Notes under the pieces: generated by a model | The model's input: the letters and a program-made list of their open reading frames with translations, nothing else | The model's database searches: none | Told to the model about the DNA's origin: nothing | Translations under genes and position numbers: made by a program | NCBI GenBank assembly: GCA_903813345.2 | Contig: CAIIXF020000011.1 | Location: 4,180,571 to 4,244,570, forward strand | Source of the DNA: Owenia fusiformis | Lineage: Eukaryota; Annelida; Polychaeta; Sabellida; Oweniidae | Length of the DNA stretch: 64,000 nt | Direction of reading: 5' to 3' | Part shown: piece by piece, positions 1-12,841 of the stretch | Position numbering within the stretch: position 1 is the first letter of the stretch | Layout: every line of letters begins with the position of its first letter

Positions 1-391
1 TTCCGAGCAAAAATACTTTTCCGCATTTATTCTTACAATATCACCTCCAATGAATTTGAGAATGAATTGGATTTTGGATATTTGGGATGAATGAAAAACA
101 TTAATCAGACATCACTCGGCTCCCATCGAATGCAATGAAGACTGAGCAAGCGGAGATGATAGCTGGTACAAACATTTTTAAAGTCTTATATCAGAGCTCC
201 GGCTTGGGAATTTTTGACATGCAGTTTTGAATTGCTTAGAACTCACATAATATTTACTTGATCTTTTTTATATTTCGACAACTTGCTAAGGATACTCTTA
301 GGCTACTTTGTACAATTTTGCAGTGAATTTAGTTCATACGTTGCCAAGATAATACTTAGCAAAATGTGGCTCATTTTTTGGGACACCTGAT
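1..391. mobile_element. Partial TIR element, mariner-like end
   Basis: This is the right part of an element cut by the window edge. It ends in a sequence reading gtggctcattttttgggaca followed by cctga and TA dinucleotides. It matches, in inverted orientation, 12842-13232, and its terminus recurs at 13637 and 17040. No transposase ORF is seen, so it is non-autonomous. Confidence 0.7.
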
Positions 392-1113
392 ATATATATA
401 TGTAAGCACTAGTGCCATCCATTTTCAAAAGTAAGAAAATGGGTTCTTTAATATGACATTAAAGCTTAGAACTATGGTATCTTTGAAACTCGTTGAAAGT
501 ATTAATAAAGGGTCCTGAGGAACTTCCGTGTTCAAAATTTATAGTATTATGTTAATAGATAGGATCGCGTAGTGACTTTCCTTAAATTTTGACATCCCTT
601 CAGATTTTGACAAAAGATTCAATTCAATAAATGCACCTTTAAAAAGATGGTGAAAAGACCAAATAGAAAATAATTTAAAAATACAAAATACTCGTTCGAA
701 AATACAATAAAATACTGTGAACATATTATGATGTCCTATCAAATCTCAAGAGAAATAGTTCATCATTATTTATTGATACGTTATATCTTCGCATCCTATG
801 AAAACTTGGTAGTTGCCTTGACGATTTGCCATATTAGAAAATAAAAGCAGGGTTTGCGGAACCGTAATGCATGTGAATGGTCCAACCTGTTCCATAGATC
901 GAAGTACTCTGCCTAATTCGCAGGGGAGCTTCGTAAAAACAACAAGTATTCATTCATTCATCACGTGACAGTGCACGTAACATCGTCGGGAGTTTTCAGA
1001 TCAATGGAAATGTGTAGTATATCTGTAGAATATTCTGTTTTACACAGATATCGCTTTTCATGCATTTGAAAAATATCATACATATATTTACCTGATGTCA
1101 TACAGATGTGACC

Positions 1114-4100
1114 TCAACAATGGGACAAGGTTACATTTTTGCCCTTACCTAAAACCACTTTGATGACTCGTTTTCTACTTGGGTTAAGGAAACTTTTGGA
1201 AGTTTTGCCATCGAGTCTGACATCCCGTAAAGAAGCTAGAAAACCATAAAGTATCAGAACTTGCATCACAATTTGTTAAATATTACAACTAATTAAGCAT
1301 AATATTGTAACTTAATATAGACCGTATGTACGAATCTAAAAATACATCATCAGAACATGTACAACAAACTGTGGTGTTACAAATAACATTGATTGTTATT
1401 GTATATGTATATTGTATATTGGTTAATATATATATCTTATAGTAGAACAAAGGAAACAAGTATTCAAAACCAGTTGTCAATGCTGATTAGTTGTAAAATT
1501 AGAAGTAAAATATGAAGAAATGTTTGAATTCGTACATCTGTGAAATGAAAATATCATCTTGACAAATTCGGAACTTCTTTGAAAATCTTGGAACTTCAAA
1601 ATCACCCTAAGCAAGAGGCAATCAACCACAAGTTACCTTTCATGAAGTGCCCATTGAGAATCGATCGCCTGTCATGTGATATGTCTCCTAAAAGTAAAAA
1701 TTGTTGTATAAACAATAATGTATTGCTGATATTCGATAAAATAATCAAAATTTGGACAAACTAGCCTAAGAGATCTATATGTATATACTTAGTCTAGTGT
1801 ATACACTTTGAGTCTAATATTTATCATGTACATTCAGAAATGCTTCTTACTTTTTCTGCGGCGTCTGCAACCACTAGGACAAACGCTTTCTCCGTTTTTA
1901 ATTTTATTTTGAAGGTTTGTGATCTCTTTCTTTGCAGCATCTAGCTTTCCAACCTCTCTCCTGGCCTTTTCTACAGATTCTTTCCACTTTCTCTCTAAGA
2001 CATCAACCTTTGCTTTCTGATTACCTATCTCTTCAGCCTTGGAGTTAATTGAATTCTGGATCCTGTCAACCTAAAATATCATGAGCAGTGAGTCGTGGCT
2101 CAAAAATCATTTAATGAGCGACATGCCATAAACATTCTGAGCGTTATGAGAGATTAATACTAATATATTAAAATGAGCCTCGGACTCAAACTTACAATGC
2201 ATGAGAAAATATATATTAACTTTAGAGCGGCATTTAACATATAGACGAATTGTGAGAAATCTAAAAATGCAAAAGACATACCAATAAAATTTATATGACA
2301 GCATTTTGTTCCTTGTTTGTTTTGAAAACTGACACAAACATTTCAAAGCTATCGATTATTTGACGAAGACCTTTTAGATAAGAATATGTTTTCTCGTCTG
2401 CATGGTTAGCAATACGTCATATACAGGGTGGGCCAAAAAAAAGTGAACCCCTGCAACAGGCTACAATTTTCTTAATACATGCATGAATTGGCTCATATTA
2501 TCACATGTTGTAGAGAAAGGTCTAAAATCTTGGTTGATGCTATAATTTATTCTCAGTCTTACATTTATAAAAAATTACAAGCGTTTAACAAACATGCCTG
2601 GAAATTAGATATTGTACAAAATTTTACAAATGTGATTCATGGAAATTGTTGAAACACATTGGATGATCTTAAACAGCTTTCAGTTAGAGATACAAGTTTA
2701 AAACCCTACCATATGACAAAAGGGACACTATCCAAGCAGAAAACACATTTCACACTTTCATTGATCATTTTGAAGCATTTTTAACTGTTCAACAGTTCAG
2801 GGGTATGTTACCTACACCAACAGTTAGAGAGGGGCCTCTTATGGAAGGAAGTTGCCCCCTGTGACCAGGAATCTGATAACCCCTTTATCAAATATCTTTA
2901 AAAAATCAAAAGAAAATTTAATATTCAATGTTTTGAGCCATATATCATAAGAATTGGTCCATGATTTATGAAGATATTGACATTTCAAGATCATATAGGG
3001 GTATGTTCATGATTTCACTGGAAAATGTTTTCTTCTGTGGAAGCTTAGCACATCTCTTTAGATCACAATAACTTTGCAACTAACAAATGTAGGATGCTCA
3101 TTTTAAGCCATAATGTGCAAGATTTAAAATTGAACAAAGTCAGAAAATATTAGTTCTTTAACACTGCAGCTTAAAAAATTCACTGGGGAAAGGTGTTAAA
3201 GGGTTGAAGAATCGCGGATATTGAAAATGACAATTTGTCCATTTTCAGTAATGTTTGGTTAAGGCTTATAATTTCTGCAAATTTCAAGACTAAGAAAAAT
3301 GTATGGTATCAACATAAATTTAAGACCTTCCTCTACAACATGTGAAAATAAAAAATAATTCCTGCAAGTAATAAGGGAAATATGGCCAGTTGCAGGTTTT
3401 TTTTGGACCACCCTGTACATATTTGCTAAAGAAACAATGCCTACTTACATCGGATTTTTTCTCTCGAAGATCATCAGCAGCATCTTTCAATTCTCCTTTA
3501 GCTGAATCAAGTTCCCTTTTGGCTGCATCAAAAGCTGCAGTTGCTTCCTTACTTAGATCACTTATTGCGCCAGTAACTTTATTTTTCAAATTTTCCAGGA
3601 GAGTTTGTTTAAAATAGCCAGCTACTGAAAACTTTGCAGTAGCCAAGGAGGCATAATTAGCTGTAATGGTAAGTTGGGCCTCAAAGAGACTCAAGAAGCT
3701 ACCTCCAATTTCAAAGTAAATACCTCTTGAATCTATGGTTATATTTACCGATGCACAAATTTTAAGCACACACACCCTTCCCATAATATCTATCTTGGCT
3801 CGAGGTGGATTCCACCCAACGTCAACTAACAACTCAGGGCCATATTTACCGTCACCATCAATGCTGATTAGATCATTCCCAATATTAAACCTATCAACCA
3901 TCACCAAAATGTAAATACCATTGATATCCAAGCGCATGGTACTACTGACCCTAAAGTCAAGGATCTGCAAGGTACCATTAAACCTAAAACCACTCGGGAT
4001 GTTAACACCATTTGGCAACATTTTGCCAAATTGTGAATAAGATATAGCAAGACCATCTGGGAAACCGATCTCCTCCAAAGCCTTTGGGAGACTTGGGAAA

Positions 4101-7100
4101 TAAGCAAATGCGGCCAATACGTCAGGGATTGTTAAACTAGAAATTTCGCCCATGAAATAACTTTCTGATGGAACAATTTTGTTAAGACCAATAAATAAAG
4201 ATGCGTTAAACAGTCTTGCTTTGGGGTTGCCAATCATACCGATCTGACCACGCCCTCCTAGATGCAGCTCTGATATGAGGGTAGGTTCTGGCGTTATGCC
4301 TATCTTGATGTAGAGATCGCATATAGTTAGTATAGGGATTGTAAATGGTTTAACCCAACATCCAACCATTGCCATCTCCAAGGTTGCACCCCCAGTTGTT
4401 GAAAACCCAATAGCACCACTGAAACTTAATGCTGGATCATCTATAACTAGACTCGCTACAAGGGCAACCTCGATCATAGGTGGTCTAACAATCACTCTAA
4501 ACCCCAATCCTGACAGAGTGAAACCCTCGGCAATCGTTATTTCTGTTGGTATTGTCACCTCTAGAAGAAGATCGTTAATTGCAAGACGACCTTTGATAAT
4601 CAGTGAAAAATCAGCTCCAAAGAATTTTTTGAAGACTCCACAGACAATATCACCTGAACAGTCCTGGGGTAGTTTTATTTGAGCAACTAAACTTACCCCA
4701 TCGAGTATATTAGTATCATCTAACATTGCCAATCGGAATTTTAAATCACTCCTTCCTATGCTCGGTATTTCATGAGTCGACGTTACGAAACCTATAGAAC
4801 TTTCGTCAAATATTCTACTGCCTGGCATCGAAGATATGTCAATTTCACCATTTGTGAGTTTATCTATTACACTGCTGAGTTTTGTCTTTTCGAGTACAAC
4901 TCCAAGGGCCATTAGCATAGCTCCATCTACCTTACCTCCTAAAACTTCTACTTTAGAGGCATCAAAACTACCTATTACCGCAGTGCCACTTACCCTCATC
5001 CCAAAGTTTTTGCCTATCAAGACCTCAATACATGGATCGTCGATTGAAAAGGTTTCAAATGCATCTGCGACAAAATCTGGAAGAAATGATGACGCTAATT
5101 TTGCCATGACTTTCCCAACTTGTAATGGTCTATCCGAGCAAGCGGATGCAAGAAATTCAGAACCACCTGGTGGTTTGCTGATTGTTAATTCGATCGGATA
5201 GTCTCTTATCATCCAAGTTCCACTTGCCACAAAGCTTAATGTCTTGGGTTTTCCCAATCCAATGACAAACTCAACCTGGGGTTCTTCTATCTCAAACACA
5301 TTTTCAACTATCGTTATGTCATCCTCAATTACCACTGGAAAAGAGAGTTCATTGACTTCACCATTGAAGTTCATATTAGAGAGACCTTGATTGAGAAAAG
5401 AGGCTAAAGGAAAACCGGGAGGAAGCTGGATATTGATTGAATCAAGAAGTGTGTTAAGAATACTCTCAATATCAACCTGAGGTCCTGGCAAAATTTTAAA
5501 TCCAATTGACCTTGGAGGAGTATATGTAACCATGAAATTCATTGGATCTGAATTTCCATCTAACCTTGCACTAAACAATATTGTCACACCCTTAGCTACT
5601 GAAGGTAATAGGGACATGACATCAGACTCACTGTTGTAATCGACTATTAACATGGGAATATCTTTGGAGGCCCCGATTAAAGCTACCTCTGGAAACTCTA
5701 AACTACCGATAAGAGGAACACTAGAAATATCATAGTTCGCAATATGTTGAATAATGGATGCAAGCGTGAGGTCTTTCAATAGAGCAGCCAATGAAAATCC
5801 ATTATCATAGTCACCTCCTTCCCTCAGTCTATTAAAGTTTAACATGATGGCCGTGCTTCCTAATCCAGACACTGTTGCAGTAAAAGAAAATTGGACACCA
5901 ATACCCGAGTCAGTAAATTTTGCAACAAGGCTCACATCACTAATCGTGATATCATTTAATTTTAGTTCATTAAAAAGGGACGATGCACTTGTCGAATCTC
6001 CTGGAACAACTGCATTCGTTACACTCCCTAACAGTTTGGCTAGGGACAGATCCGATGAAAGAGGACGGGCAATTATTTCATATTCTCCACTATCGTAGCT
6101 CGCCTGAATTGTAAAAGCAACTCCTCCCAAGTCCCATGTTGCACTGAACGAAACAGATATAGATTTTGTTGGTATTAAAATAGTGAGATCGATCTCGATA
6201 TTTGTAACACTCAACGCAGATGGGATAATTGTTATTTTCCGATCAGCAAATAGAGCAACGGAAAGTGTGACAGTTTCATCACAGACATTTACTTCAAAAT
6301 ATTTAACAACCAAATCAGACAAATCGATAGGATTTCCCCCAACTGAGCCAATTTGAAGAGCCTCAGTTATACCACTTATAGTATTCAATACTTTTTCAAT
6401 AATAACGGTAACAGTGAGACAGTCGTCAGGATTGGGTATGGTGGATATTATACAACCATCAGATGATAAGGAAACACTACAGTCATCCGTTAGAGCCAGC
6501 TCTTTGGTGAACTCGAATGATTTAAACTTAGAAAATTCATCCAACGTGGGCAAGTCATCTGAAATTAAACGAATTAACACCTTGGTATTTGGGGTGATAA
6601 TTACATAATTCACAAAACTTACATTGTTTCATTTAGTAAAATTCTTTATTATGATGCGTTCATGGAAAAGCTTTGTAAAGAAGCAATCTAACCATGCTTT
6701 GTAGCATGTTCAACTGTTATATGTTTACATTTATTATTGCAGTCGCAATGGTTACCTGGTAAATTAAGCCCAGTTGTTGGATCTATTTCTTCTCCCGATG
6801 GAGAAGTTGTTTGGCCATCGCCTGACTGAGCTGTTGTTTGGCCATCGCCTGACTGAGCTGTTGTTTGGCCATCACCTGACTGAGCTGTTGTTTGGCCATC
6901 GCCTGACTGAGCTGTTGTTTGGCCATCGCCTGACTGAGCTGTTGTTTGGCCATCGCCTGACTGAGCTGTTGTTTGGCCATCGCCTGACTGAGCTGTTGTT
7001 TGGCCATCACCTGACTGAGCTGTTGTTTGCCCACCGCCTGGCTGAGCTGTTGTTTGACCACCGCCTGACTCAGTTGTTGTTTGTGCATCGCCTGACTGAA

Positions 7101-10100
7101 CAGTTGTTGAGCTACCGCCTGACTGAGCAGTTGTTTGGCCACCGTCTGGCTGTGCTGTTGTTCTTCCAATATCTGGCGCTGTGGTTGTTGGTGCTAAAAT
7201 ACAACATGTAACGAATAACAACGAATCCGTTCATCGTTATTTCAAACGGTTTCATCTGTGATAACCGCTTATTTTGACATCGGCCTTGATTAGAATTGAT
7301 TAAAAGCTATAATTGTTTATAATGGGAGGAAATAAATCCTGCGAAAAATATAACGTCAGCCCTTTTAAGCTCACTGGATGTACATGTGTATTCTGAAAAA
7401 GTGACTGCACCTGCATTTTTCTGTAAAAACGTTTCCAAATTATCGATATCTTTCTTAAGTGTGTTTAAAGCTTTTACACGTTTTTTGCCTTTTGATTTTT
7501 CTAGTCTTCTTAAATTATTCCTGGCCTCCTTTGCAAACCTTTCCAATGCTTTTAGTTCGTTTCTTATTTGTCGAGGTAGTTTCTTCTTGGACAATTCACG
7601 TTTTGTTTTCAGCTAGAACCAAAGATAAAACACAGCTTAAAGGTCGGTATGAACATATTTTACTTCAAACTATTACATTGGACATATATTCAGCGTGATC
7701 AATGTCACATTGATTTATGTTCAATGAAGTCGATTCGACTTTAAGGAGATGACTACTGCGTGTCCTGTTTGGCCTCAAAATATGCAAATATAGCAATGTT
7801 AAAGAGCTCTGTGAGATGAAGTTACCAAAAATGTAGTGCGAAGGTACAGAACATCTACAAGTAGTATATCCATCTACAGAAACGACTAATCAAATGAGCA
7901 ATGCATGTATAAATACATTAAAGGGAAGCGATTTTTTGAGGTCACAAGAAATACTATGAGACAAAGCCTCACACTTGAGCCCAAAAGTACAACGAAATTA
8001 GAATTATAGAATGTCGAGTCTTCGGAGGTTCCATTTTGTCAATTTTACATTTAAGATTGACCTTTATCACCCTTGGTATACGCAGCTAACGAAAATTGAC
8101 TGGTACGGGTCAAAAGCTGGACCGGTATGGGTTAACGGTTTTATTTGAATTTAAAATAGCCATAACTTGCTCAATATTGACTTCCTCGTGTCTAATTTGA
8201 AATATATGATGCCTCCCGATGCTTTTAAGTACCCCAAGTTTTTACAGATTTTTAAACGGACCAAAACTCTCTAAATGCGCATTTATGCTCTTTTCTTTCG
8301 AGAACGACTGTCTCATTTTCACGATAACTTTTATTTAGTACTTCTAACATATAAGATCTATTTTCCCCATCAAGGTATGATGTAAATGACATGCTATTTA
8401 CATCTTGTGAGTTTCAATGACGCGCGTTTGATTTTATAAAAAATGCCAAACTTTGTGACAAAGAATTTCATCAGCTATTGCCCCGAACCGGTCCGTCTTC
8501 TCGCTGCAAGCAGCTTGCCCCAAACCGGTCCGTCTTCTCGCTTCAAGCAGGATGAAATTCTTTGTCACAAAGTTTGGCATTTTTTTTATAAAATCAAACG
8601 CGCGTCATTGAAACTCACAAGATGTAAATAGCATGTCATTTACATCATACATTGATAGGGAAAATATATCTTATATGTTAGAAGTACTAAATAAAAGTTA
8701 TCGTGAAAATGAGACAGTCGTTCTCGAGAGAAAAGAGCATGAATGTGCATTTAGAGAGTTTTGGTCCGTTTAAAAATCTGTAAAAAATTGGGGTACTTAA
8801 AAGCATCTAGAGGCATCATATATTTCAAATTAGACACGAGGAAGTCAATATTGAACAAGTTATGGCTATTTTAAATTCAAATAAAACCGTTAACCCGTAC
8901 CGGTCCGGCTTTTGACCCGTACCGGTCAATTTTCGTTAGCTGCGTATATCAAGGGTGTTTATATTTCAGATGATTATACAATGATTTTCCTTCAAAATAT
9001 GAACATATAAATTATCAAAATGGTACATTCTCTTTACCTGTAAATAGTAGTTGAGAACGGATGCTACTCTAGTCCATCTTTGGAAGTTCTTTTTATTTTT
9101 GCTGTTCATCTTAATTCTCAATAGGTCAGGCAACAGCGATTTGGCAGCTATGGTGGTCAATCTTTCTAAAGTTTTCTGGGGGCTTTGTATTAAAGTATCA
9201 CCTAGTATTAAAGACAGTCACATTTTCAAATTTATAAAAAAATGAGTTTTTTTCAATAAATGTGTTGTGCTAAATATATAATTATATAGTTACACTTGAA
9301 ATGCGTTGAAAAAAGATTTAGTGTCAACGTTCTTAATTTTGTAACATTTCCATATAGGTAAAAAAGCAAAAGGTTAAGTAATCAGGACAAAAGTCAGACT
9401 GTCCGACCGTCATAGAAAAATAGAACACGTCATATTAATCGAAGACTAAACGTATAAATAGTGTCCGAATGATATCATTTCTCTTAATCGTTCGCGTCAG
9501 AAAACAGGACAGTGTAAACTACAAAAAAACATGACAGAACCGTTTATTCTTATAACTCTAATCCTACTAAATAGAGATAGGGAATCTAAATAATGACCAA
9601 ATACTATTTTGATCAACTATTAAAAAGTATTTGGGATTAACTTACCTTTTAAAAAATTTCCAAAGAACGGTAGTCGACTTAATGCTGACAAGTTGTCTAG
9701 TGCGTCCCTTACAAGCTTAGCTTCAGATTTGACATTTTTACTTTTTTTCAATTTTTCCATTTGATTAATGATTTCGGATGCTATCCTTGCAACTTCCCCA
9801 AATGGAATCTCATCATGTTTTTCTTCTATAAATGCGTTTGCCTTGTCCTATGGTAAATAAAACATATATCAATAGTTCTAAATGTTATAGCTGAAGTAGG
9901 CTAACCATACATGTGACAATACAATACAAATACAGTTTTGCTGAACGCGAATTAATTGTACACTAATTAAGATGTCTATGTAGCTGACCTTACATATTAA
10001 ACCAGAACATGCCATCATCGCCATCTGTACTTTAAAAGAGAGCCGTTAAGCTTGCATATAAAATAGAAACGGCAACATATACGTATAAATCGCCCATATA

Positions 10101-11498
10101 CAAATGCATGTTGTTTTCCCGCATTGTCATTCGGTTACATTGTTTACTAAGGCTTTATTGCAGCATGTACTATGTCATTGGTATTTTTTAGCTGGTTTTC
10201 AATGATACACGTTTCGCTCGTTCCCTGGGATATTTGGAGGTAAGACATGTTTGACATACATCATTATCTTCAGAAAGCATAATTCTGTGCATCGAAATCA
10301 AAATTGCCTGCATAGTATTCAATAGATTGAGTATATAATGATTCCCGTTGACATTTACGTGAAATTGCAAATTTCCCGTTCTAAACACGGAGATCTGAGG
10401 CTGAACGGGTATCTCAAGTAGACAAATTAGCGCAAATTTTGCATGCGCGTATTACCCTTACTATTCTGATTTTGCACTTTCTGTTCACGGTTGTTGTGAC
10501 AAACATTGCAAGCTTAAAGTCTATAATCCTTGTTCATGCGTCAAAAATAATGTCACAGCCCGAAAACATACCTTAATATAGCGAATAATGGGTCTTGTCA
10601 TATCATTTGAACGATCAAATGTCTTTACAAACGACCTTAGCTTCTTTTTTGATGTTATCAAAATCTTGTCATAAATGTTACGCAGCACGTCAGATTCCGC
10701 CTTGGCTTGTTCCACTACAGGTTTGAGCTCGTCTAATACGTTTTCTGTAAGTGTATGTAAATATGTCGACTGATTGTTTTCTTACTACATGAGTAAACAA
10801 TTGCTGCCATCATAAAATAGTAAAATAAATTATATTTTATATATAACAGAGATCAGAAGTTGGATCTTAATTTTAAATTAGTTAACTTCGTTTAGAAAGG
10901 ATTATCGAAAATATGTGGGAAATAGTAACATTGATCCTAAAAGTAGATATTTTTTCACTAAAAGACAGCTTATATAAAAATAAGTTCTTACGTTGATTTG
11001 CGTTTACGGCGCTCTGCTGGTATGCCGACCATGTTATTAGCAAAATTAAAAATGTACACCAGCCTATTTAAAAACAAATGTAACATAATACAGGAGCTAC
11101 TTTTTATCATTTATTTATACATTTATTATACATTGTGAGTATGCTAATAATTCAATTGTAAAAGACGAATGGTCACGATGATGGAGTTTCTGAAACCCAG
11201 TATCCGCGATTTCATCTTTATTAAAGTCTACTTTATAAGATATCATAATTGGTATTTGGGTTCATAAACTTTTGATCACAAGCTATTTTTTATAAATGTA
11301 TTATAACCCGTATCGAGAAAATGAATGAAATGAAAATGGTTGTTAAAATATACGATATTTTCTTCTAAAGAGATATAAATGTAGAATCCATCGTTAGAAC
11401 TATTAGCTTTCATTATAAAAATGAAAAAATAAAAACGTAAAACTTGTGATTTCATAAACGCAAACTAGAACTAAACTAAATCGTAATTTACCTGTCAT
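1114..11498 (-). CDS. Large secreted multidomain protein, ten-exon model
   Basis: Family not recognised. Exons, in transcription order: 11498-11492, 11063-10992, 10744-10572, 9847-9646, 9165-9038, 7612-7375, 7193-6756, 6558-3449, 2070-1851, 1235-1114. Every junction is GT-AG and the phases (1,1,0,1,0,1,1,0,1) keep one open frame of about 1,569 codons. The start ATG-ACA-G is split from the hydrophobic core WCTFLILLITWSA in exon 2, which together form a signal peptide, so the product is probably secreted. Residues about 27-273 are charged and helical; 274-419 are Thr/Gln/Ser/Gly mucin-like repeats; 420-1400 are beta-rich with recurring patterns of the SFxATxxxxG type followed by a Leu-rich stretch; 1400-1515 form a coiled coil rich in Ala, Lys, Glu and Asp; a basic CPSGCRRRRK segment follows. 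The 3' end is the weakest part: exon 9 could read through to a stop at 1834, and exon 10 has a possible donor at 1148, so further exons may exist. Function unknown; an extracellular matrix, mucus or surface protein is only an inference. Confidence 0.8.
2424..3415. mobile_element. Non-autonomous TA-flanked element with long TIRs (intronic)
   Basis: The element begins cagggtggkccaaaaaaaa and ends with the inverse, flanked by TA on both sides (2422-2423 and 3416-3417). Similarity between the ends continues for about 110 bp, including the shared inner block cacatgttgtagag near 2502 and its inverse near 3325. There is no ORF of transposase size in its roughly 990 bp. TA target duplication and CAGGG ends fit Tc1/mariner-type mobilisation. 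It sits in the intron between exons 8 and 9 of the large secreted-protein gene, just inside the splice donor. Confidence 0.8.
6780..7190 (-). repeat. In-frame 27-bp coding minisatellite (mucin-like TTAQSGDGQ repeats)
   Basis: This fills most of exon 7 of the large secreted-protein gene. About 14 units of 27 bp encode nine-residue repeats. Eight consecutive units read TTAQSGDGQ, and the flanking units are diverged (TTAQPDGGQ, TTVQSGDAQ, TTTESGGGQ, TTSPSGEE). The homogeneous block nearest the beta-rich region suggests recent expansion. Thr and Ser density fits an O-glycosylated spacer between the helical N terminus and the beta-rich region. The exon is 438 bp with phase 1 at both ends, so it could be skipped without a frameshift. 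Because the unit lacks stops in other frames, long antisense and shifted ORFs also cross it; these are by-products. Confidence 0.9.
8068..8957. mobile_element. Long near-perfect palindrome (foldback MITE), intronic
   Basis: Arms 8068-8472 and 8551-8957 are inverse complements over about 405 bp with few mismatches. The 78-bp centre holds two tandem copies of a roughly 37-bp GC-richer unit containing aaccggtccgtcttctcgct. The structure lies in the intron between exons 5 and 6 of the large secreted-protein gene, so the pre-mRNA would carry a very long hairpin. No coding capacity. Confidence 0.85.
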
Positions 11499-11547
11499 TT
11501 TGTAGAGCTCCAGTATCGATGGAAAATATTACCTAAATTACTAGCAT

Positions 11548-11553
11548 TTATAC
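11548..11553 (-). promoter_or_regulatory. Candidate TATA box of the large secreted-protein gene
   Basis: On the minus strand the sequence TATAAA lies about 50 bp upstream of the proposed start codon at 11498. That spacing would give a transcription start near 11520 and a short 5' leader. In an AT-rich genome such a hexamer is common, so the position rather than the sequence is the main support. Confidence 0.35.
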
Positions 11554-12841
11554 CACATAGAAATACTCGCGGCAAGGACATGTTTTTATTCAATTGAATG
11601 CATATTCATAAAGACAATTGATATATTAGAATAAATATATTAGAATGCATATTTTATATTCATTGAAATGCACTACATTTACGAGATGAATTCAAACATA
11701 CAGTATGTAGAGTCAGCCTACTGTCCAAAACAAAACAATAGCAATTGTAAGACCGATCCGATCTATCCATAGCATGTTTTTCAATATATGTGGTCCATCT
11801 TAAACATCACACAAAACATCACAGCGATTAGTAAGGATAAAACATATATCTAGAGTAATTCCTTTTCAATAATACGTCACTGATAGATTCTATATTTTAT
11901 TTAAAATAAAGATTCATAAACAAATAGTATGTATAGGATTTCTCAAACGTACACTTTTGTGCTGATCACAGGGACTATGGGAAATTGTTCGAAAACAAAC
12001 ATGTCAGATATTCTATGGAGGATGCTATTTATTTAATCAGCCATTTCACGCAAACAACACATCTATGAGCTGATGAATTAGCTATTGCATTTTGTTTATT
12101 TACATTTGACCTTTTTTCATGCCAATATACACAGTAACCTCGTTTTATTGTCTTGTATAGTTATTGTTTTTGCAAATGGCCTATTTGTTGGTGAATTATT
12201 ATGATTAAACTTTTTCGATTCTCAATAATATCTGAAATATTCATTGGATAAACTTTAAAGCAAATTCTTTCCGAACATACAGTATCTTTTTATTGGCTCA
12301 TCACCATTTTTTCAGGTTTTCATGATTGCCATATTCTGCTAAGATACCAATTTTGTGTCTTTTGTTTGAAAATGATAAAATATCTTATTTTTCTGGAATA
12401 TGTATCGTCTTTATTCCAATCAAAATTTTATTTCTCCATATGGATTTTCACCATATGACATAAACAGTTTCATCTCTTACATTATTTTAACGCAGTCTAT
12501 TTGCATTGACATTACTTAAAATGCATATTGAATTTAGACTCGATAATCTTGACCAATGTCTACCTCGGATATATGGGAACAATACTAGTATTCATTGCCA
12601 TGCTCCTATTAAACATACAGTATGTCCCATGTTTTACTCGGACACATTACAAATTTAAACATCATATCAAATTGCTTCTTGAGTTCTGGCCTACTATGGC
12701 ATCCATAATGTGTACTTTCCTTTCAACTGATATATTTCATCAGCCACACAAAAGGATTAGGGCAAGAAAGCCAGAGTTTAGGGCCAGGGGCAAGGAGCAG
12801 ACAGAGATTAGATTGCACAACATATCGTTAATTGATTGTAT
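11554..12841. other. Non-coding AT-rich stretch
   Basis: Nothing is recognised here beyond the putative upstream region of the minus-strand gene. The ORFs are short and lack splice signals or coding character. Confidence 0.5.

Noticed and set aside
4836-5201. 121-residue plus-strand ORF
   Set aside because: Antisense shadow of exon 8 of the large secreted-protein gene.
6774-7211. Long plus-strand and second minus-frame ORFs with FGHRLTELL and AMAKQQLSQ repeats
   Set aside because: By-products of the 27-bp coding repeat, which has no stops in these frames.
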